Positions 37,521 through 50,600 of a stretch of DNA of 64,000 nt are shown here, one piece after another. The notes below the pieces were generated by a model, which saw only the letters and a list, made by a program, of their open reading frames with translations, was not told the DNA's origin and made no database searches. Position 1 is the first letter of the stretch, and each line of letters begins with the position of its first letter. Source of the stretch: Cyclina sinensis (lineage: Eukaryota; Mollusca; Bivalvia; Venerida; Veneridae). The stretch is taken from positions 29,188,361 to 29,252,360 of the forward strand of contig JAAONU010000003.1 in assembly GCA_012932295.1 (NCBI GenBank), written 5' to 3'. A program made the translations under genes and the position numbers.

Positions 37521-37655
37521 AGATTACGTAATGTAATCTCTACCCATCTTTCCTCTGTCACATGACCTAAAAATAATAAGGTTGTGTACATTGTGGCCAC
37601 TACAGTTTTTCACATTTTAAGTCATTTTATCAATAATTGTTCAGACTAATTCATA

Positions 37656-38036
37656 AACAAGAGGGCCATGATGGCCCTTAATCGCTCACAAGCGTCCCTT
37701 TTTCTAAGGGGCCATAACTCTGGGATCCATGAAGGGATGAGGTTGGTTCAGGAAACGGGATGCCCAACATTCAAACTCGACCTAAAGATCATTAAGAAAA
37801 ACATTTTGACAGGTTTTCATGACATTTGGACAAAAACATTGGCCTGCACAGTGTTCACAAGGTAAATCTGTTTTTATCAGATGACCTAGTTTTTGACCCT
37901 GTTGACATATATTCAAATTTGACCTAGATATTATCAAGACAAATTTTCTGACAAATTTTCGTGACATTTGGAAAAAAATGCAGACTCTAGAGTGTAAACA
38001 TGGTTTTTCTGTGCATATGCTCAGGTGAGCTAAAAA
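37656..38036 (-). mobile_element. Short Helitron-like non-autonomous element
   Basis: Read on the minus strand it starts TTTTTAGCTCACCTGAGC (38036-38019) and ends with hairpin AGGGCCATGATGGCCCT then CTTGTT (37678-37656). The tail CTCTTGTT after a hairpin is shared with the element ending at 7138. The interior holds two divergent units, each with a GACATTTGGA-AAAA-like line. Confidence 0.65.
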
Positions 38037-38660
38037 CTTTTCATGATGATTCAAGATGTTACATTGGGTAATTTCAATATGAAAAAAAAAGAAGGTAGCA
38101 TTACCTCACAGTTTAACACACAGTAATTTGATTTATTTGTAAGGCTAGAGAAGTAAATTAATTGTTTCTGTATGAATACATTGAGTATAAAAAATAAAGG
38201 TAAAAATGGGAATTGTTTTGCACTGACGTTTTGAAAGACCTCTTTCTTATATAAAGTTTACAAAAACAACAAGAATCTCTTTTACACATTTTGTTTTATT
38301 AAAACTATATGTAGTAGATAATACTATCACTATGTTTAAAATCTCAAAATATCAAGGCATTAGTGATGTTTTGAGAATATATGGTACCAAGTATGATACA
38401 TGTCATGTATTTCTGCTGTTTGATGTTGCAAATATTTGAAAGTTACAGAGGTAGAAGGCTGCTGTTTTGTTCAGAACTGCAACACTTAGGTAAATATTTT
38501 CATAATCTTTTGATCATCATTGATCATCCAGGAAAACCTTGGCCCTTCTTCCAACTGTTCATCTAAAGTTTTCCAAACTGACCATCTAGATGTCTCTGTG
38601 TCTTCTACTAGACTGAAGGTCAGGGAGTACATAGAGGAAGTGAATATCATACTACATGTT
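38037..38660. other. Downstream region / 3' UTR of TOP3B
   Basis: AT-rich sequence 3' of the TOP3B stop on the minus strand. AATAAA-type signals occur on the minus strand at about 38297-38292 and 38137-38130; either could end the transcript. No ORF was recognised. Confidence 0.4.
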
Positions 38661-41600
38661 CTATACGAAATAAGCAGCTAGCTGTGCCATCTTATCCTTT
38701 GGTTTGCCACGCCCCCTTCCCCTTCCTCGACCCCTGCCCCTTCCACGCCCTCCACGACCTCGACCTGCAGCGGCTGACCGTACCCTCATTTTGGCATGAT
38801 GTTTCTCTACAAGGTTTTTCAGTATTGGGTCACAGAAGACACAGCCAGTGTGCTCTGTATTGCCATCTTCCAGTGGGGTCTTGCCCTGAAATCATCAAAA
38901 TGTATGTTCATATGTGTCAATCAAATTTCAATATTGCAATATTTGAATATTTGCACAGCTACATCTCAGCAATAAAAATGCAGAGAATAGACAAGTATAG
39001 TATCTTATGCAGGAACTTCTGATGTTCAGACTTTCATTTCTCATAAAGTTATTAAAAAAAAAAAAATTACGAGACACTAGTTCATAGAAAAAGTGACCTT
39101 GAAAACCCCAACACAACAAGAGATACTGGTATGTAGTTAAGTGACATCTGGTGACACCTGTACTTCAGGGATGCCAGTTTATGTGTAGTACTTTCTCACT
39201 CTATAATAACTGCTCATTCACATCACTTATGTTCTCACATTAAAAAGAATCCAAGTCAGAACAATCACTTTTTTTACATGTAATTAGGCAAAATAAAATA
39301 ATGATTAAAACATTACTTCATTGCTTCTGTATATAAGAAGTGTAGTTTACCTTACTGAAGTCAACCTCCATTAGATTGGAGCCACAATCCTCACATGTGT
39401 CCTCAGACACACTCACTTTGTGGGCATTCTCAAAGAAGTTTATTACAACATTGCACCTATAATTACAATAACACAGAATCACATCTAGGTGTACAAGTTT
39501 GTAAGTCTTACAAAAATCAATCTGTAAATGATTTATCTGAAATACTGGCTTCAGGACAAGCAGGGCAGGGGTGAACTTCCCATGATTTAATAACTTTACA
39601 AACATTAAGAAAAATTAACTTTAAACTTCTACACATGAAAATTTTCAAACTGAATTAACATTAAAGTTTTTAAGCATTAATGTACTATTCTTTTCACAAT
39701 TAACAAAGTTAATATTGTTTGCTTTATTTGTGTATACTGCTGTAAGAACAAAGAAGTTGCTTGTACATATTTATAAAGTAATATTAGCATGCTAACAAAT
39801 CATAGTTTACAGGCACAAAAGCATTTAAGGTTGAGGTTTGTGCCAACCACATAAGACTGTGAACTACATGTAAATGTAAACTTACTTATTACAAGCCATC
39901 CTCCACTTTGGACCTGATGTCACATCAAGGACAAGTACTCCATTCTCACACTCTACACACTCTGATACGCCTGTGTGTGCTATAGAATGCTGGCATGTAG
40001 GATGTGTACACTCATTACAACCTTGACCTTTCCTCATGTCCTTGAATGGTGGATTGTTGAAGCAGTAGGGGCACAAGGGGTAGGTCTGAAAAATTATAGA
40101 CAAAAACAAATTAATAAAACATAGAAATAATTAAGTTTAGTTATCAGACAAGTTTTTAATCTGTGTTTATCCTTTAATATGCCGGTGGCAAGTTTTATTT
40201 TATTCCAGTTTATTTTCCTTTGCACCAACAATGCTCAACTAAGCTGACCAATCTGTGGATATGGAAACAATGATCAGCCAGCATCTGACGAAATAGTTAG
40301 TCTTAATAGTAAGTATCAGCTGAAATAGATCTGAACAGTGGCATCCATTGTAACAAGTCTGTACAGTAGCCCCGAGCGGTATGCAGTCTGTACTGTGGCT
40401 ACCAAGTTGTACAGTGCCCCCCCCACTATGAAGACTGTATGGCACTATATGAAGCCTGTACAGTGCCCCCCAACCTATGAAGCTTGTATTACAGCCCCAG
40501 CTATATGAAGCCTGTACAGCAGCCCCAACTTATGAAGCCAGTTCACAAGAGTAAGCTGCCACAGTTTTTTATTTTCAACAATGATTTTCTATTTACAAAA
40601 ATGCTGCATTTATTACCTTTCCTTTTGCCCCTGTGGTCCAGAGCACTAATTCAAAATCATCCAGTGGGCACTTGAGTTCTTTATACAGTTTGATGTTTCC
40701 ATTTTGTGGAACATTGTAGGTTTCATCACATGATGAGCAGTGCAGACGACTTGGCTTGGCCTGTATAAACTTCATAAATCTCCTGCATTTTCCACATCTG
40801 TAATGTTAAAATAAATCGGTACTAAAAGCACAAACATGTTAAGCCTTTAGGATGTGGGTACCAAATGTCCAAGAAATCAGGCATTTGACTCAACAGTGCA
40901 GAAAGTGATTCATCTCAATGTGCAGGTGTCAATTTATAGAGCAACAACTGAGAATCTGACCAAGCAGGTTTCACCATGAAAATTGTTGTTGTAAAGATTC
41001 AACATTGGACTAAAACATTTACATTTTGAATATAAACCTATATACATGTTTTATATTTATCTTACAACATGAGATTAGCTGGTTAGATAGTTTCAACATC
41101 ACAGAAGCTGAAGGGGAAGAGTAAAGTGAATTTCATAAAAACACTGTCTAAGATAACTATGTCAGTAATCCAAGATAATTATGTCAGTAATCTAAGATAA
41201 TTATGTCAGTAATGATAGATGATGATGTCAGCAATCCCAGATAATTATGTCAGTAATCTAAAATAATTATGTCAGTAATCCCAGATAATTATATCAGTAA
41301 TCCCAGATAATTATGTCAGTAATCTAAGATAATTATGTCAGTAATCCCAGCTTTCTTAAACTATGACTATACAAGCTCCTTTCTTCAAGCTGCACTGAAA
41401 CTAGGTTAGTTCAATGTAATTATAGATCTACCTAGAGATAGGTTTTCCAGAAGCTGCTAGAGGAGAAAATGACACTTCGAACAATTCATCCATTCCAGCT
41501 ATGTTCTGTACAAAGTATTTAAACTTGAGATGAAATATGTCAATTCCATGCTGTAATACAGCCCGGTAGTCTGCTTTTCCATGAGCTATCAGGTTTAACT

Positions 41601-44600
41601 GTTGTTCCACAGCTGATCGCATTGTAGGCAAGACCAAATCAGCATCAATCTATAAATGGCAGTAAAACAATATACACACTACAATACACCATCTTGAATA
41701 CATGTTGGACAGGTGAAACTTCCCAGTAATAGGTAAATAATCTAAATATAGTTTCTTTGAAGACAGTAAGACTGAGTGTCTGTTACACTTAATAAAGTAA
41801 TAAAAAAATAAATGCAACATATTAAGAAACAACAAAAATAAATAAGAATATTAGAGCATTTTATCAGTTAATAATGCTATTAAATAATGATTCTGCAATC
41901 TTTATCAAATCACACCAGAATCCTATAAATTTAGGTTAATGTCTAACCTTTTGATATCCATGGACAAGAACCACTCCAAGGGTTGTCGGTTTTAACCTTC
42001 TCCCAGACTGTACAGTGACATAGTTTCTTTCACAGATGTTGTTGATGTGCACTGGTATACTGGCATCTGTACCTATCCCATGTTTCTCCATTAGTGAGAT
42101 TAGTTCTGCCTCGGTCAGATAGTCTGGAGGGCTTGTTGACCTCTCAAGCATTTTCACCTAATAGGAAAAATTAGTTATCTTTTCTTTATCGTAACCAAAT
42201 TGTAACTTCTTGATAACTACAAAGGTCTAATACTTTTAAATCTTTCATAGGCTTAGCTACCAATTCAAAATCGTTTTTTTTCCCAAATTTTTAATTTAAC
42301 TTTTTAATTTGTACCTCCTAGAAAAATCCGGACAGTGAGTTCTGATAGTACTTTACCTCTCCTATTGTTAACATGACTGAGTGACCACTATATTACAGAT
42401 CACACTGTAAATAAAAGATAATCACTTTTAGGAAATTTTCAATGAAGTTTCAAGAAGTAATTAACCCTTAACCTGCTGGAACCGAAAGTGATTAGCCTTT
42501 GCCACCAGTATAGAGCCAGGCCAGTCTGCACATCCGTGCAGTCTGACCAGGCTCTATACTGTTGGTAGCTCCATTTTTGTATTTTGATATTGAAATCCCT
42601 TAAACTTTGAATGGACTGTTCCAAATTCAAAGCTAGACAAATCCATTACAAAACTTCAGCATGTTCAGGGTTAAAAATCAGAAAGTTTGATGTTATTGTT
42701 GTGCATACATCTTGTACTGGACACTGTTGCTCTCTCTTAAAGTCTGGAACTGTCTCGTCACTGGTTAATGCCTGCCATGTCATCACCCGTGTGTATCCTG
42801 GGTCTATCAGCTGCTTACCAGTGAAGGAGAAATGTTCCCCACCCACATCAAAATACACCATTGTCTGGAGGTACTTACAGTCAGGACTGATCTGTATAAA
42901 ACAAATTAAGAAAGTTAGCAAAAGCACCTGTATGATAAATCACAAACTTAATGGCTTTTGACTTACCAGTGGACAGTTTACATACTATTAACAACAGTCA
43001 AAAACAGAAGCAGAAACAACTGACCTTGTAATTTCTCACCTATTAAAAATAACTTTTTTTTTCTTTATTAGACTTGTTGCTATTTAACTGTGTTTAACAA
43101 TATTTTACATACTGTGGCAATGAAGTGACGTGTAATGTAGTCATACAGACGAAATGCATCTTTGCCCAGTTCTGCCTCTGTTGCCATTTTCATAGGGGTG
43201 ATTGGGGGATGGTCACCAGCATCATTGCCTTTCCTGTTAAACAAGATACATTCATGCTTTATCTACAATATAAATCTTACACTTTTTAGACCGTTTCTGT
43301 ATTCATTTAATTTCATATCTGTGTGACTTCAGAAGTAAGTATATGCTATGAATGCTGCATCAACACAGCAGATTACTTCTTCAAGTACTCACAATTTTCA
43401 ATCAGTCATACAGTTAGAAAATACAAGAGAAGAGAAAATATGCTGTTTGCCTTTATAAACCAAAAAGTCAAAATATGCTGTTTGCTTTTATGAACCAAAA
43501 AGTCAAAAAAAAAAAAACGATTGATACAAACTTCAGAAAATACTAGCAAAGACTCTTGTTTTTATATTTTGTTTTTAAAAATAAAAAAAGACTGAAAATC
43601 TATTACAAAGCATATATAATTTTAATATAATCAGTTATGAATTCAATGTATGATACAACACCTCTGCTAGAATCAGGCTCTATCTTATTTTTGGAATGGA
43701 AATATATCCATTTCATTCCTCTTAATTTGCTTAAAAAATCTTTATAACATAACTTTGTTTTTCTTTTATCACATAAGTGTACATACTTTGGTTTCTGTAT
43801 TCCATCATTGAGTAGATCCCTCACAGCACTTCCCCAGTCTGGGTGGTTCTGTTGCTGCTTCAATGTTCCTCTGTAATACAAAATACAATACCCAATACAA
43901 TTGTAGTTGGGTACAGGTTTATAGGTGATAAATTGATAAGGCTGAACCATGTGGCTTGTTAGCTCAATTTGTAGAGTGTCTGACCTGGAAGTGGAAGGCC
44001 CTGGGTTCAAGTCCCAGTCGATAATAATACAATATCCAGTACTATTATATACAATACTGAGTACTATGATACAATACCCAGCAGCAAAATACAATATCAA
44101 GTTCTATAATACAGTACTCAATACTGTAATACAAGACCCAGTACTATAATAAAATACCAAGTACTATAATACAAGACCCAGTACTGTAATACAAGACCCA
44201 GTACTATAATAAAATACCAAGTACTATAATACAACACCCAGTACTGTAATACAAGACCCAGTACTATAATAAAATACCCAGTACTATAATACAAGACCCA
44301 GTACTATAATACAAGACCCAGTACTATAATACAATAACAGAAAACTCATCATAATTGACACAAGGAAAGCTGTTAAAAGGCTGGCATTTTTATTTGGAAA
44401 CTTTTTATTTTTTCCTTCTGTCTGTAGGTTTGAACTTTGAATTGTGAAAAAATCAACTTCAGAAATATTTGTGGAATTGTTTGCTCTTTCTTTTTGGTAA
44501 TTCACAGCACATCTTTGCAATCAAAGTTCAATTCCTATTTCTTATTTTAAACTTAACGGAGAAACAACCATCAATAATTATTAACACAAACACATTACAG

Positions 44601-47600
44601 TATTTGTCATACATCTTTTTTCCTTTTTTTACATGTAGAAACTAATGTTCATACATGTAAAAAACAACACTGTGATAAAATAAATCTTTCATAAAATATA
44701 CAACAATCAAAGAACTATATTTACATGAGGTCAAAGTTCTCTGGATACTGTGTGGTTTCTGTCCTAGGGTAACTGATATAGCCCTGTGTATACAACCTCT
44801 CTGCAATCTGCATAGTCTGCTGAGGTCCAATACCTTAAAAACAACATGGAGAACATTTGTCTTCTATAAGTGCCTTTCTCATCTTGTATGATTGAAGTGT
44901 TAAATTGCAGACTGCAAAGGTACTTATTTACACTTAGATTCATAAATCTTATAGTTGCAAGCAAACCTTAACCTGAAAAAAATGTACAACTTGTAAAGTT
45001 GTTAACATGTTCAAAGGGTATATGAGTTGTTCTTTTTCTTCAATGTATTACATGTACTATATATATCTCTGTAATATGTATTTCAGAAGAATTTTAAATA
45101 AGAACATTTTATTATGTTTAGCAATTAAATGAATTTTGTAGACTGTATGTGACTTTCTGCAGACAGGTAAAATTGTTGCAATAATTACCCAGTCCAGAAC
45201 TAGCCACACGTAACATCTCTACTGTATTAAGAGCCTGTGGTCTCGCTTTTGCCTTTTCTTTCTTGGTGATGTCTGTCACTCTGCAAAACCAATTATCATA
45301 TCAAATATTGACTAGAGATTGTTTTTTGACAAATGTAATCACCCACATGACATTTACTATGAAGAATACTTGTAATATAAAGGGTCAGAATCCAGGAACA
45401 GAAGACACAACTGTGAAATGAACAATAACAAGAAGGCCATGATGGTATCACACATATCCGACTAGTGGTTATAAAGACAAGCCCAAATGTGTTCAAATCT
45501 GGACAAATCAGGTCCTATAACTCCGATGAAAATCAGTGAACTGGAACCTGCTGACGAAATGCTCAACTAAGCTGACTAACCTGCAGATATGGAGAACAAA
45601 CACAGACAAACCTTGTGACATACATACATACATACAGACAAACGTAAAATACAAAAACTGTGTTTCCAAAATAATCATTCCTGTGAAGTTTTATATAAAT
45701 CCAACCAGCGATTATGGAGATATGCTGAAACATTGGACAAATCAAACACTGTAACACCACTATAAAATATCCGACAGGATTTTGTTAAAATCTAACCAGC
45801 AGTTATGGAGATATGCCCAAATGTACTTAAATTCAGATAAATCAAGGGCCGTTACTTTGCTTAAAATCATCCGACTAAGACAAGATGAAAATATGCAAAA
45901 CTACACTAGCTTACTGATAATCATTTCTGTGAAGTTTCCTCAAAATCTGACATGCAGTTATGGAGATAAACCCATATCTGTTCAAATATGGACAAATCAA
46001 GGCCCATAACTTCACTGAAAATCACTGGAAAATACTGATGATATGCTCAACTAGGCTTGGTACCAACAAATCATAGTAAGTTCCACTGAAATCCAACAGC
46101 ATTTATAGAGAAGAAGCGCAGACAAATTTCAGGACACACAGACAGACAGATGAAAAGTAGAAAAAAAATATCTCCCACCCCATTTCAATGGGTGGGAGGG
46201 TGACATAAATATAAGTAAGAATTGTATATAGTTACTTCTAGAAAAGGTCTCACTTATCAAACTGTCATAAAATAGTACACCCTGATTTATATATTGTGTT
46301 TGTTTTTAGAATTATGATAGTTATCTTTGACTGCAAGATTGTAACTCAATAACAGGCTAAGGTCAACCAACCTTGCTGTGTCTGCGGCTTTAATGATGCT
46401 CATAAACATCTGAGCGACCTCCTTGTCAAATATTCTCACACGCTCCCAGTCTAGATTCAATGTTCTCTCTGAACCTTCACATGACACCTATACATAAAAG
46501 CCAGGATAAAGCTATTATAAATAATAACACACTCAAATAACTTAAAACTAGAATAATTCAGAGTTCTTTCTTTCTGCAGTTCTCTGTACACAGGTCTTTT
46601 AATATTTCATAGCATTTAATCAATGCTTTCAATTTTAGAAAAGTCAAGAGTCATGGCCCTTGAACTTCAATACACATTCATCTATAAGATTACTTACAAT
46701 TAAGTGAAGAGTTTTCAAGTTATGATCCAGGAAAACGTATCATGGTTGAATATAAAATTACTTTTGTGTCCTCGGTTTTTTACAAGTTATACTTACACTA
46801 AATGTCCCACATTATCATGTAAAGTTCAATATCACTTATCCAACACCGTCGGTATAAAGCTTCAGTTAACTCTAGATATATGGTTCATTACCTTTGCACA
46901 AGACACTTAATGCTGTGTTTTATCTGATGCAATATTACCTGGACTTGTATAATCCAGAATGGTTCTGGTTTAAATGACTGTATCTTATCATGTCTGTCCA
47001 CACAGAACCCTAAGGTAGGGGTCTGGCAAGGCCCATAGGATATCAAAGTACTGTCCAGATCACCATACTTTCCCTGAAATGACAAAAGAAGTTGTTAAAG
47101 CATATATACATACTAACTGTCACAAAGAAAGAGAAAAAACTGATTAACTGCAAACACATAAGATACAAGTTGTCAGACTGAAAACATGCCAGTCAATATA
47201 TTATAACATATACTGCCTTGTGGTATTTTGTATCATATCTTGTGAGGTTATCTTTACTTTACAGGAACCTTCAACTTCTGTCTAAGACTTCATAGTTTGT
47301 TTACACTGTAATCTGCTTACTAAGTAGACAGGTTCTATCCACATCCAGAAATGACAACAGACCACTGGACAAATAAAATAGCTATGAGACAGACTGAAAC
47401 ATATTCATTAACTCACTTCATATATGTGTATCTGTACTGTGTATATTTACAAACAAGGGAGTAAGCTTAGATCCTTGTCCTTAAAAAGCAGAACAGTTAA
47501 AAAAATAACACCAAAAAATAATCTGCTACACATGTACAGTATGTCTATAATACACTCTAAAATACTGTCTACTAACCTGAAAGTATTTTGTTTGGTATCG

Positions 47601-50600
47601 TGTGAATGCACAACCTATCCTTAGATCTAGTTCCTGTCTTGCGTCCACTGACAGAGCCTCATTCTCATTAGGAACACCGAGATTGTTCATTGCTCGTTTG
47701 ATATCAGTATCTGTAATGGCACTGAAGTGTGTTCGGTAAACTGTCTGTAAAACAAAATACCACATCCATTAAAATGGCTTTCAATTCAAAATCATTAAAA
47801 CGACACACTGACAAATCTGCTAGTAATGATAACTTAAATCTTGCAAGAAAAATGAAGAAAGGTAAAGTGCTTATTTATTACAGTGCCATCCCTATTAAAA
47901 GGGCCAGTCTCCAAGTCTTACAAAACACTTCATCTCTTGTACTCACTGATTGTTTATCCCAGACGCAAGTCAATCTGCAATCATTCTTTAATAAGTAGCT
48001 GCCAGGTTTTATGATAGCCTCTGCATATGTTAGCCCGAGACTGAATCTGACCTTTAACCTCCTGCTTATCTTATCTATTTAACAATTAAAAGACAAAGCT
48101 TCCCTTCTAACATAATACATGGTTAATATTGTTTGCCTGTAAATCATATCATACCCTTCCCTAAAATTATAATAAGTAACTGTATTATCTTACAAAGACT
48201 AGCATTAAAGAATATGTCAACATTTAACTTCTAAAAAGAAAATAGTGGAATATGTGAAATTACTAATGATGTCAGTAAATATTTTGGAAAGCTGAATTCT
48301 ACTGGTAAAAAGCAATACTCTATCTTTAGAGATCCACATAGTTTCACTAACCAGCTATCAGTAGGATCAGTCTGATATTTCTCTGTCTGTACTAACTCTT
48401 ATATATTAACCTTGTTATTCTTTTTCTGTCTCTCTAGTTTCTACTGGACTACAAATCAAGTAATCAGTGACAGCTTACCCTTCCTCCAACATTTCTGTTC
48501 ATCACACCTGTAACACAGTCCATCACTTCAAAACAGATGTTTTCACCTTCCTTGTCACAATCTAGCCACAGTACAAGGTAATCGACACCTCGGGCCTGCA
48601 AATAAAGGTCCATAACTGTCTAGCTGTCTGTACTAAGACAAGTAATGAAAGTAATAAATGTTCTCAATATTTAGAATTATCAAAGATAAAAGCTATACAA
48701 AAATATATAAACATAATTTTTTATACCAGATGTTAAATTTTAAAATTCTAATTTAGAACTCTCTGTGGAGATGACAGTTCTTATCAAGGTTTAGATACTG
48801 CTTCATAATGACAGAAGTAATCATTAAGCCTCAGTTTTTAAACATGGACTATAATATTACTGATGAGTCTGGTTTGCTTTCCAACAAATTAATCATAAAT
48901 ATGAAACCATCGCCTCTCATCCCTTCCCCCTACATTAACCAGCACAACCTTAGTGCATCAGTTTATTATATCACTCACACTGACAAGTGGTGGTTGCAAG
49001 CTATAGTAACAGTGACCATAAAGTTAAGTCAATGTACCTCTTTTTGCAGGAAAGATGGCATATGTAATTTTTCTGTAGCTTCTTTCTTCTGTGTTGTTGC
49101 ATGAAACAGCTCAACCTAGAATAATAAACATAGAGTCTTCATTATTACACTATTGCAGAAATAATTTCCACTGAAATATTAATGTAATTTTGTAATGTAT
49201 GGTACTTTAAAGAATTTATAGCATAAGCATATCTATAACTGAGGATAAAAATCTTACTTGAAGAAGCCTGAGTTATATTGGTCCTATCAATCTTTGACAT
49301 GGGTCTTTTTATGGAAAGAATCTAAAGAACCTTGAGCAAACCCATCTCACAGATATGGTGACTTCTAAATTGTTAAATCTTACATATAATGACATGGCTG
49401 CATAAATAAGAAAGGAGTAACTGTGCATGTACATAGTTCTCATTATTCATGGTAGGTTCATTAAGTAAACTCCTTTATCAGAGTTTAAAGAAAACAGTTG
49501 CCTCAAGCAACAAGTCAACATTTTTAATCAAAGCTGTCTTAAAGAAGAGATCATCATGGAATACCAATATGTCTCAGTTAAAAAGCTATACTTAATAAAA
49601 AATTATACTTAATTATACCAAAAATCTTTTTATATACTTGCTTATAATACAACCACAGTTACAATAAAAACATAGACAGAATGTTTGTAAATGTGTTCTG
49701 TTTCCAAAATATGAGATTTTCAGCAAGACATAATTTGATGCAGTTGAAAAAGGGAGCTTACTGAAATGTTGCTTTTTTTGTGGCAGTTGTCTGTCTTGTC
49801 TATTAGTGTGAAAACTATATATTTTTTTAGACTATGTATAGTTTGTATAATGGCTGTATACTCAGTTCATAGTGAGTTTAGCTAGTACTAAATTTTGTTA
49901 GGAAGGTACATCTGAAACAAAGAATACAATCAATTTTCCAGCTGGGCTATCATATCTTAACCTGACTAGCTTTGGACTGAAACAAATATCTAGTTTTTGG
50001 AGTGTTTGTTATTCAGTTGACTTTTATGATCATAATAGTTGCCACAGAAAAAATAACAGACTAACTGACATACTTGGCAGTGACATTTTCTATCTTTTTA
50101 CATGTACGTCTCCTTTAATCCTGTTTATTATTTCCAAGTTCATCAACAGATATACAAGCAGACAGTAGTTACTGACATTAACATCACCTGACATGGTTGT
50201 TCATAACTGTAATGATTTTTTCAAGTTTGTACTAAACATGTGTACCATGCTAATTTAGTTGAGATTATATTATAAACATGTCTGTCTGATATGGAAAATA
50301 CAAAGTGTCATCACCATTCCAGTTTTATATAAATGACTGTGTATTAAAGCATTACCTACCCATCCCATGTAAGTAAATAGTTAAGTTCTAGGCGGGGGGG
50401 GGGGGGGGGGGGGGTGGAAGGGGGGGAACTAATTTTGTTTTGACCCCAGGGACATGGGTACCAACAATCTTTGTAGGGGGGGGGGGGGGGGGGGGAAGGG
50501 GGGGAACTAATTTTGTTTTGACCCCAGGGACATGGGTACCAACAATCTTTGTAGGGGTCTTGCTGGTGATCAAGTATTCCAAGTTTGAATGGAACATCTT

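Noticed and set aside
43603..44100. Minus-strand open frame with DWDLNPGP, resembling a 2A peptide
   Set aside because: The motif is the antisense translation of the tRNA-like T-arm (CTGGGTTCAAGTCCCAG) and the frame continues into minisatellite and TOP3B exon sequence, so it is not a gene.
41125..44336. CRISPR-like regular repeats
   Set aside because: Units of 20-21 bp are contiguous with no unique spacers; these are minisatellites in a eukaryotic intron.
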